Shown here: in pieces, positions 57,957 to 64,000 of the stretch
Position numbering within the stretch: the first letter of the stretch is position 1
Layout: the number at the start of each line of letters is the position of its first letter
Assembly (NCBI RefSeq): GCF_001884045.1
Contig: NZ_MACF01000086.1
Coordinates: 1 to 64,000 of the forward strand
DNA from: Bacillus mobilis
GTDB taxonomy: Bacteria > Bacillota > Bacilli > Bacillales > Bacillaceae_G
Length of the DNA stretch: 64,000 bases
Direction of reading: 5' to 3'
Position numbers and translations under genes: made by a program
The notes under the pieces: generated by a model
Seen by the model: only the letters and a program-made list of their open reading frames with translations
Databases searched by the model: none
What the model was told of the DNA's origin: nothing

Positions 57957-58373
57957 ATGTTTCGTTATTTTAAGTTTAAGCTAAATGATACAGTACAGTT
58001 TGCAGAAAACGATGGGCATATGTATCGCATTGTCGGTTATCGGTTAGAAAAAGGATTTTATCCAAAAGATGAATGGACTCATATTATTTATGAATTACTG
58101 AGAGATTTTGATGGATATACGATGGATGCGGAAGAGGAGGAACTTGTAAAGGTCATTCAAGTAGAGGATGAGTATTACAAAATACAAGAGGTATCGGGCT
58201 ATCGTTATCCAGTAAAAATGAAGCAAAAACAACACGTGATGAAAGTAGAAAAGATGGATGATTTATTAGATACGTATAATGATTATAAAAGATTGGCGGA
58301 TTTCTTTAAAGATTTATCGTATGAGCAAAAAGCCGAAGAAGTATTGCAAGAAATGAAACGGCGTAGAGCGTGA
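57957..58373 (+). CDS. conserved hypothetical cytosolic protein
   Basis: The 138-aa soluble protein has an N-terminal beta-rich half (FKLNDTVQFAENDGHMYRIVGYRLE, SH3-like in look) and a C-terminal helical half (MDDLLDTYNDYKRLADFFKD). No known motif or family is recognised. AGGTG fits the ATG at 57957; the GTG at 57948 is less likely. A terminator follows directly. Confidence 0.65.
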   Translation: MFRYFKFKLNDTVQFAENDGHMYRIVGYRLEKGFYPKDEWTHIIYELLRDFDGYTMDAEEEELVKVIQVEDEYYKIQEVSGYRYPVKMKQKQHVMKVEKMDDLLDTYNDYKRLADFFKDLSYEQKAEEVLQEMKRRRA

Positions 58374-58407
58374 GGGGGCAGTCTACTATAAGACTGCCCT
58401 CTATTTT
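58372..58407 (+). terminator. terminator
   Basis: GAGGGGGCAGTCT (58372-58384) pairs with AGACTGCCCTC (58391-58401), followed by TATTTTTG. It overlaps the stop codon of the gene before it. Confidence 0.85.
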
Positions 58408-58472
58408 TGACGGTGCATCAAAGTGTATTTTCCGTTACAATGAGAGAATCAATAGAAATAAGGTGATACAGT

Positions 58473-59396
58473 ATGGAAACGAAGAAAAAGGGCGAATGGT
58501 GCGAAATTACTGTTCCAGCGAAATGGAATGGCATAAGTATTGATTCGTTATTAAAAATAGAATGGGAAATACCGAAAAAGTTGTTGCATCAGCTTCGTAT
58601 GGAGAAAGGTGTTACCGTTAACGGAGAACAAAGAAGATGGAATGAGCTTTTAAAAGAAGGCGATAAGTTGCAAGTGCATATGTTTGTGGAGGAAGAATAC
58701 GATGTAGAGCCTGAATATGGTGAATTACATGTAGTATATGAAGACGATCACGTACTCATCGTAAATAAGCCTGAGAAGATGGATACACATCCTGCTGAAA
58801 AAGGTGGAACGGGAACACTTGCAAACCTTGTTGCCTTTCATTTTCAAATGCAAGGTTTAGAGACGAAGGTTCGTCATATTCATCGATTAGATAAAGATAC
58901 GACAGGCGGTGTCGTGTTTGCTAAACATAGAATTGCTGGTGCAATTATGGATCGTTTATTAATGGAGCGAAAAATTAAAAGAACATATGCCGCGCTTGTG
59001 GAAGGAAAAGTAAAAGGTAAGCAAGGAACCATTGACGCAGCGATTGGAAGAGATCGTCATCATGCGACGAGACGACGTGTTTCTCCAAAAGGAGATCAAG
59101 CAATCACATATTATAAAGTAGAGAAGTATTTTAAAAAACAAAATGTTACGCTCGTAACGTTACAATTAGAAACAGGTAGAACACATCAAATTCGTGTTCA
59201 TATGAGTTATCATGGTAATCCGTTAGTTGGAGATGTATTATATGGTGGACAAACGCAATATATGTCCGGGCAAGCATTACATGCGATGAAGATAAACTTC
59301 TTACATCCCATTACGAAAGAAGAGATCGAAGTGGATGTACCATTTCCTGCAAAATTAAATAATACAATGAAAGAATTTCAAAGAATGAATGCGTAA
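58473..59396 (+). CDS. RluA family RNA pseudouridine synthase
   Basis: The 307-aa enzyme isomerises uridine to pseudouridine in rRNA or tRNA. It has an N-terminal S4-like RNA-binding segment (LHQLRMEKGVTVNGEQRRWNE), the catalytic motif HRLDKDTTGGVVFAKH with its Asp, and the C-terminal LETGRTHQIRVHMSYHG and PLVGDVLYGG. Bacillus has several RluA paralogues (YlyB, YjbO, YhcT types), and I cannot say which target this one modifies. ATAAGGTG precedes the ATG. Monocistronic. Confidence 0.9.
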   Translation: METKKKGEWCEITVPAKWNGISIDSLLKIEWEIPKKLLHQLRMEKGVTVNGEQRRWNELLKEGDKLQVHMFVEEEYDVEPEYGELHVVYEDDHVLIVNKPEKMDTHPAEKGGTGTLANLVAFHFQMQGLETKVRHIHRLDKDTTGGVVFAKHRIAGAIMDRLLMERKIKRTYAALVEGKVKGKQGTIDAAIGRDRHHATRRRVSPKGDQAITYYKVEKYFKKQNVTLVTLQLETGRTHQIRVHMSYHGNPLVGDVLYGGQTQYMSGQALHAMKINFLHPITKEEIEVDVPFPAKLNNTMKEFQRMNA

Positions 59397-59487
59397 AGTA
59401 TAAGTTTAAATTTGAGAAAAGTAGATTTTTGCAGGAATTTCTCTAAAAGAAGCGAAGCCGTTAAGAGAAAAGAGAGGTGAGAATCGC

Positions 59488-60093
59488 TTGGTCAAATGTA
59501 AATATATACTCGGAATATTTTTCGCTTGTCTTGTATTTACTCTATGCCTCTATCCATATTTACCAAACCTTATGGCAGTACATTGGAATGAAAATGGTGC
59601 ACCGAACGAGTTTATGAGTAAACAAGTTGTTATAGCATTTATTCCTTGTCTTATTATTTTTTTACATGGATTCGTGTATAGTATTTCACATAATATATAT
59701 AAGTTTAATGAGGGCGAGCATGTCATTACAAATGGATTTATAAAAACAATTACTTTATTTATGTTGTTTATCCATATGCTCATTCTCTTTATTAATTTTG
59801 GAAGTATGATATCCTTTCAGACAGGACTAACGATTGGAATTAGTATGTTTCTTTTTATGCTTAGTAAAGGGTTTAAAACAGTTAAGAGTACGGAAAAAGA
59901 CCCAATTAAATTACAAAAAATTCGTTTAGTGAGTAGGCGGATTTTCCAAGTGATGGCATGTAGTATATTGTTTTCACTGTTTTTGGACTTGAAGTGGGGG
60001 TTTTACGTGTTACTTAGTGTAATAAGCTGTGGCTCTATTTTGTTTATGTTCTACATAATGTACTCATACATAATAGAAAGTTATGAAACGTAA
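59488..60093 (+). CDS. DUF1648 domain membrane protein
   Basis: The 201-aa product has about six hydrophobic segments. Near the N-terminus it has LPNLMAVHWNENGAPNEF, the P-x-H-W-N-x-x-G-x-P signature of DUF1648, seen in SdpI-like immunity proteins and in many uncharacterised Bacillus membrane proteins. An immunity role is possible but unproven, and no toxin gene is adjacent. AGAGGTGAG supports the TTG start at 59488. It ends at a bidirectional terminator facing the CAP protein gene. Confidence 0.75.
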   Translation: MVKCKYILGIFFACLVFTLCLYPYLPNLMAVHWNENGAPNEFMSKQVVIAFIPCLIIFLHGFVYSISHNIYKFNEGEHVITNGFIKTITLFMLFIHMLILFINFGSMISFQTGLTIGISMFLFMLSKGFKTVKSTEKDPIKLQKIRLVSRRIFQVMACSILFSLFLDLKWGFYVLLSVISCGSILFMFYIMYSYIIESYET

Positions 60094-60126
60094 AAAAGAG
60101 TCTTCTCATTATGAGAAGACTCTTTT
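60094..60126. terminator. bidirectional terminator
   Basis: A 16-bp perfect inverted repeat (60094-60109 with 60111-60126) with A-rich and T-rich ends sits between two convergent genes. Confidence 0.88.
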
Positions 60127-60133
60127 AATCTAT

Positions 60134-60976
60134 TTACTTCGTAATAAATTGTTGTGTCCAGTAGTTGCCGCTTTCTACATAGCCAACACCGATGTGAGTG
60201 AAGCCGTTATTTAAGATGTTTGCACGGTGTCCAGCACTGTTCATCCAAGCTTGTACTACTTCTTCAGGTGTACGTTGGCCTTGAGCGATGTTTTCACCTG
60301 CAGATTTATAAGAAATACCAAATTTCTTCATCATGTCAAACGGAGATCCGTAAGTAGGGCTATTATGATCAAAGTAGTTATTTTTTTGCATATCTTCAGA
60401 TTTAATACGTGCTACTTTGCTTAATTCAGTATCGATTTGTAATGCTGGTAAGCCTTGTTTTGTACGCTCAGCGTTTGTTAATTCAACAACACGTTGTTCG
60501 AACTCGCTTAAAGATTTTGCTTCTTCAGCAGGCTTTTGCTCAGCAGGTTTTTGTTCAGCTGGTTTTTGAGTATTGTTGTTTTCAGCTGGTTTTTGAGCTT
60601 CTGGTTTTTGAACTTGCTCAGCAGGTTTTTGCTCAGCAGGCTTTTGCTCAACAGGTTTTTGTTCAGTAGGCTTTGGAGCTACTGGTTTAGCTGTTGGTTG
60701 TTCAGTTACAACATTTCCATTAGGTTGTTGACCAGGAATATAGCAGTTTGGTTGGAAGTTTCCTTGTTGCCATTGTGCGAATGACTCAACTCCCATAGAT
60801 TGTAAGAATGCTTGTAATTCTTGTTGACTCATTTGCTTCATCATCACTTTAGAATGCTGAATATTTTGAACCTTTATGTTAGATGGTTGTACTGTTGCAG
60901 CTTGTGCATCTAAAGAAGATACTCCTAAAGTAAGTGCTGTTGCAGCAGCTACAGATAATAGAACACGTTTTTTCAT
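60134..60976 (-). CDS. secreted CAP (SCP-like) domain protein
   Basis: The 280-aa protein has a signal peptide (KKRVLLSVAAATALTLG...AQA), a helical stretch to about residue 80 and a low-complexity linker of EQKPAEQKPAEQ-type repeats (about 100-150). A C-terminal CAP domain of about 120 residues follows, with FEQRVVELTNAERTKQGLP, AGENIAQG, HRANILNNGFTHIGVG and a final YWTQQF. YkwD-like proteins of this type are common in Bacillus spores and cell walls; the activity is unknown. GGGGG fits the ATG at 60976. The upstream ATG at 60991 lacks a site. Confidence 0.88.
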   Translation of the reverse strand: MKKRVLLSVAAATALTLGVSSLDAQAATVQPSNIKVQNIQHSKVMMKQMSQQELQAFLQSMGVESFAQWQQGNFQPNCYIPGQQPNGNVVTEQPTAKPVAPKPTEQKPVEQKPAEQKPAEQVQKPEAQKPAENNNTQKPAEQKPAEQKPAEEAKSLSEFEQRVVELTNAERTKQGLPALQIDTELSKVARIKSEDMQKNNYFDHNSPTYGSPFDMMKKFGISYKSAGENIAQGQRTPEEVVQAWMNSAGHRANILNNGFTHIGVGYVESGNYWTQQFITK

Positions 60977-61360
60977 AATGTTTGCCCCCATATTGTCTAT
61001 GTTTTTATTTATTTTTTGCCAGCCGTCTAACTGACAAATTCATCGTAGCATAGATTTTGCGAGAAAAAAGATGGAAAAAAATTCATAGACTCAAAATTTA
61101 CCTAATTTATCCTAAGAGGGGAAATGGGGGAAATAAGAGAAACATAGAGTATAAAAGGAATTTTCAGCATTTTTATACTTGGTCTTAAAATGATTTTTTG
61201 GTTAAATATACCTCAAGCGAAAAAGGAGAATGCTTTTGTAGCAACGATTAGAGCGTTTTTTTTAGGGATTAACTGGATGATAATTTACAAAACTGTAATG
61301 TTTCTGTTGTTCTTTTTTATAATAAAGTAACATATTTTTAATGTTGTAGCAGACAAAAAA
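60977..61360. other. intergenic region between the CAP gene and glcF
   Basis: About 380 bases with no supported gene. The left part holds the CAP promoter and ribosome-binding site. The rest is AT-rich with several A/T runs and no clear dyad until the glcF terminator. Confidence 0.55.
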
Positions 61361-61402
61361 GCGGCTATCTCTTTACGTAGACGAAGGAGATAGCCGTTTT
61401 CT
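61355..61402 (-). terminator. terminator of glcDF
   Basis: CGGCTATCTC (61362-61371) pairs with GAGATAGCCG (61387-61396), with part of the loop also self-complementary. On the minus strand it is followed by a T run. Confidence 0.85.
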
Positions 61403-61426
61403 TATTATTACGTATGTTACGAGTTA

Positions 61427-62755
61427 TTACGAGTTGGTTTCAATTGCTTCTAATAATAAATCTACAATGTGAATTCCTCTCATTTTATGAGAAAGACCTT
61501 CTCGCTCAATGCCCAATTTCATTTGTAATAAACAACCTGGATTTGCAGTAACAATGGTTGCTGCTTCTGTTTCATGCACGCGATCCATTTTATAATCTAG
61601 AAATTCCATGGATAACTCTGAATGAACAATATTGTAAATACCAGCAGAACCACAGCAGCGATCCGCATCCTTCATTTCACGGTATGTTGCGCCTTGAATT
61701 GCTTCTAGTAACATACGAGGTTCTGAAGATGTTCGCATAACATTGCGTAAATGACAAGAGTCTTGATACGTAATAATTTGCGGCTTGAGTCGTAAGTCAT
61801 TCCGTTTATGGAAATCCAGTTCGACTAGAATAGCAGTAATATCTTTAATTTTAGAAACAAACTGCTTCGCACGTTCAGCCCACTGTGGATCGTCTTTTAA
61901 AAGATAATCGTAGTCTACAAGATAAGCTCCGCAACCACCAGCATTCGTAATGATATAGTCGATGTTTAAATCTTCGAAGGCTTTTATATTGCGTTTCGCT
62001 AATTCTTTTGCTCCACTTTTCTCACCAGCATGTCCATGTAATGCCCCGCAGCAACTTTGTGTTTTCGGAATAACGATATCACAACCAGCTAACTGAAGTA
62101 GTTTCATCGTTGCATTATTTGTTTCTAAAAACATCGTATCCATTAAACAACCTGTGAAGAATGCAACTTGTTTCTTCTTTGTACTTTCAGCAGGTAAAAA
62201 TGCAGGACGATCTTTCATTTCTTTCATTTTTGGGACTTTTGGTAAAACGAGATCCATCGTTGCAAGTGTTTCAGGGAATAACTTCATAATTCCTGTTTTA
62301 TGTGTTAGCGTTTGTAAACCGGAACGTTGGTAAAATCCGATTAATCCTGTTAATGTTCTCATTCGATTTTGATGCGGGAATAGTCCTTCAAAAACGACTT
62401 TACGAACAGCTTTCACTGGCACGGAGAACTTTTTATTTTGATTTATAATATCACGAGTTTCTTCTAATAAATGTCCATAATTCACACCTGATGGACAAAC
62501 AGGTTCACAAGCGCGGCAGCCAAGACAAACATTTAATGTGTTTTCAACATCTTCATCTGGCTCAATTAAACCGTCAACGACCGCTTTCATTAATGCGATA
62601 CGTCCACGTGGTGAATGTGATTCTTTATATCCAGATTGAATATAAGTAGGACAAGTTGGTAAGCAGAAACCGCATCGCATACAGTTTAGTAGTTCATCTT
62701 CACTTAATCGTTCTTTAAATTCCTTTTGAATGTTTTCTTTATTTAATGTTGTCAT
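61427..62755 (-). CDS. glcF: glycolate oxidase iron-sulfur subunit
   Basis: GlcF passes electrons from the flavoprotein GlcD to the membrane. The 442-aa protein has two 4Fe-4S motifs, CMRCGFCLPTCPTY (about residue 25) and CLGCRACEPVCPSG (about 74), and two CCG domains with SCCGALHGHAG and DRCCGSAGIYN. Length and arrangement match GlcF. Its start overlaps the end of glcD by four bases. The related LutA is shorter (about 240 aa) and lacks the ferredoxin half, so glycolate (or lactate) oxidation fits best. Confidence 0.88.
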   Translation of the reverse strand: MTTLNKENIQKEFKERLSEDELLNCMRCGFCLPTCPTYIQSGYKESHSPRGRIALMKAVVDGLIEPDEDVENTLNVCLGCRACEPVCPSGVNYGHLLEETRDIINQNKKFSVPVKAVRKVVFEGLFPHQNRMRTLTGLIGFYQRSGLQTLTHKTGIMKLFPETLATMDLVLPKVPKMKEMKDRPAFLPAESTKKKQVAFFTGCLMDTMFLETNNATMKLLQLAGCDIVIPKTQSCCGALHGHAGEKSGAKELAKRNIKAFEDLNIDYIITNAGGCGAYLVDYDYLLKDDPQWAERAKQFVSKIKDITAILVELDFHKRNDLRLKPQIITYQDSCHLRNVMRTSSEPRMLLEAIQGATYREMKDADRCCGSAGIYNIVHSELSMEFLDYKMDRVHETEAATIVTANPGCLLQMKLGIEREGLSHKMRGIHIVDLLLEAIETNS

Positions 62756-64000
62756 CGCTCAACCACCACTCTTTTACGAGTGTCCTTCGCGAACATCTTT
62801 CCTGGATTCATAATGTTATTTGGATCGAAGGCTTGTTTAATCCCTTGCATAGCAGCAATACCTTCTTTACCTAATTTCATTTCTAAATACGGAGCTTTCA
62901 TCGCACCAACACCATGTTCACCAGTAATCGTGCCGCCAAGTTCAATTGCTTTTGCAAATATCTCAGCAAATGCTTGTTCAGCTCGGTGCATTTCTTCTTC
63001 ATTACGAGCATCTGTCATACAAGTTGGATGTAAGTTACCATCACCAGCATGTCCAAATGTACAAATAGGAATATTATATTTTTTTGCAATGGCATTAATC
63101 GCTTCAACCATTGGAGCGATTTGTGAACGTGGTACCGTTGCATCTTCCAGTATTGTAGTAGGCTTTAATCTTGCAAGTGCTGATAGTGCACTACGGCGAG
63201 CTGTCCGAAGCGCATCTGCTTCTGCTTCATCTTTGGCAACGCGAACATCAACTGCATTCATAGAGCGGCAAACGTTAGCCATTTTTTCAATATCTCGATT
63301 GACAACTTCAGGCGGACCATCTTGCTCAATTAATAAAATTGCTTTTACGTCAGTTGGTAAACCGATTTGAGCAAACTCTTCTACTACTTCAATTGTCGGT
63401 TGGTCTAAAAACTCAAGTGTCGCTGGAATGATTTTATTTGCAATAATAGAAGAAACAGCACGAGCAGCTTCATTAATATCTTCATAGAGCGCAAGCATCG
63501 TTTTCTTCGTTTCAGGCATAGGAACAAGTTTTAAAATTGCTTCTGTTACGACACCAAGTGTTCCTTCAGAACCGATAAATAACCGAGTTAAATCGTAACC
63601 AGCTACATCTTTTGCTAATTTACCACCAGTGCGAATAATATCGCCATTCGGTAAGACAAGTTCAAGACCCATCACATAATCACGTGTTACGCCATATTTC
63701 AATCCGCGTAAGCCACCTGAGTTTTCATTAATGTTACCGCCAATTGTAGAAATTTTCATCGAGCTTGGATCTGGTGGATAAAATAAACCTTTTTCTTCTA
63801 CCGCTTTAATAATATCAAGCGTAATCACACCAGCTTGTACTGTGATTGTTAAATTCTCTTCATCAATTTCTAAAATGTTATTCATATGACGGAAGATAAG
63901 GACGATACCGCCTTCAAGTGGACATGTTCCTGCGCAAAGGTTTGTTCCAGAGCCACGAACATATACAGGAATGTTGTGAGTGTTACATACTTTTAACACT
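62752..64000 (-). CDS. glcD: glycolate oxidase FAD-binding subunit (N-terminus missing at the window edge)
   Basis: The visible 415 residues run off the right edge. They belong to a FAD-linked oxidase of the GlcD/vanillyl-alcohol oxidase type: the FAD loops PVYVRGSGTNLCAGTCP and GGNINENSGGLRGLKYGVT, GSEGTLGVV, and a C-terminal FAD-oxidase domain with CTFGHAGDGNLHPT and GGTITGEHGVGAMK. Family members are about 470 aa, so roughly 55 residues are outside the window. It would oxidise glycolate to glyoxylate with GlcF. It ends within the glcF start codon, so the two are translationally coupled. Confidence 0.9.
   Translation of the reverse strand, partial: VLKVCNTHNIPVYVRGSGTNLCAGTCPLEGGIVLIFRHMNNILEIDEENLTITVQAGVITLDIIKAVEEKGLFYPPDPSSMKISTIGGNINENSGGLRGLKYGVTRDYVMGLELVLPNGDIIRTGGKLAKDVAGYDLTRLFIGSEGTLGVVTEAILKLVPMPETKKTMLALYEDINEAARAVSSIIANKIIPATLEFLDQPTIEVVEEFAQIGLPTDVKAILLIEQDGPPEVVNRDIEKMANVCRSMNAVDVRVAKDEAEADALRTARRSALSALARLKPTTILEDATVPRSQIAPMVEAINAIAKKYNIPICTFGHAGDGNLHPTCMTDARNEEEMHRAEQAFAEIFAKAIELGGTITGEHGVGAMKAPYLEMKLGKEGIAAMQGIKQAFDPNNIMNPGKMFAKDTRKRVVVER

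Noticed and set aside
60409-60784. Plus-strand frames opposite the CAP protein
   Set aside because: They are shadows of the Pro/Glu/Lys-rich linker repeats and have no ribosome-binding site.
62780-63370. 196-codon plus-strand frame
   Set aside because: It is antisense to glcD, whose domains are fully recognisable. The frame has no start signal.

Overview
The window is a low-GC Firmicute chromosome segment and almost certainly comes from the Bacillus cereus group. The evidence is the gene set sipW-tasA-(KLEE-repeat protein)-calY-sinR-sinI-inhA, tandem tryptophan T-boxes before trpEGDCFBA, an unlinked thiazole/oxazole-peptide maturation locus next to odhAB, and four copies of the group-specific bcr1 repeat. 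The sequence cannot separate B. cereus, B. thuringiensis and B. anthracis.

Region by region. 1-2000: the start of an Ig-like domain protein that runs off the left edge, and the proline/sodium symporter putP. 2260-9271: a complete seven-gene tryptophan operon behind one promoter and two consecutive Trp-specific T-box riboswitches. 9300-16500: a lactate-permease-type transporter, a YukJ-like protein, several membrane proteins of unknown function, and a zinc-ribbon/TcaA-like gene broken by a 2-bp slip in a GA tract. 16515-19810: a protein with a C8 tract, CoA-disulfide reductase, an acetyltransferase, a bcr1 copy and a DUF3908-like gene. 19808-25913: a methyltransferase, then a TOMM maturation operon (ThiF-like docking protein, YcaO cyclodehydratase, SagB dehydrogenase) with no precursor peptide. 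26039-30299: 2-oxoglutarate dehydrogenase E1 and E2. 31125-34231: a small HTH/membrane-protein operon, small hypotheticals, a second bcr1 copy and a lipoprotein.

34294-40028 looks like a decayed integrative element in the 3' end of a tRNA-Val gene. It has a diverged copy of the tRNA 3' end on the left, a broken tyrosine recombinase and the intact tRNA on the right. Its cargo is a 105-aa coiled-coil protein, a 668-aa protein (nine zinc-knuckle modules, a UBA-like segment, a possible QxK-type nuclease core and a Gly/Ala-rich hydrophobic tail), a STAS/GHKL ATPase and an opposing 202-aa protein. I do not recognise this combination. It is the best candidate for an undescribed system, possibly a defence or conflict module, but that function is inference.

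40215-49340: a third bcr1 copy, a D,D-carboxypeptidase, and the biofilm-matrix region. SipW would process TasA and CalY. SinR-type GTTCTY dyads lie in front of sipW, the KLEE-repeat gene and calY, and sinI/sinR are encoded on the opposite strand before inhA. 49470-59396: an aldehyde dehydrogenase, potABCD for spermidine/putrescine uptake, a PAP2 phosphatase with an internally deleted bcr1 at its stop codon, an MMPL transporter and a pseudouridine synthase. 59488-64000: a DUF1648 membrane protein, a secreted CAP protein, and glycolate oxidase glcF and glcD, with glcD cut by the right edge.
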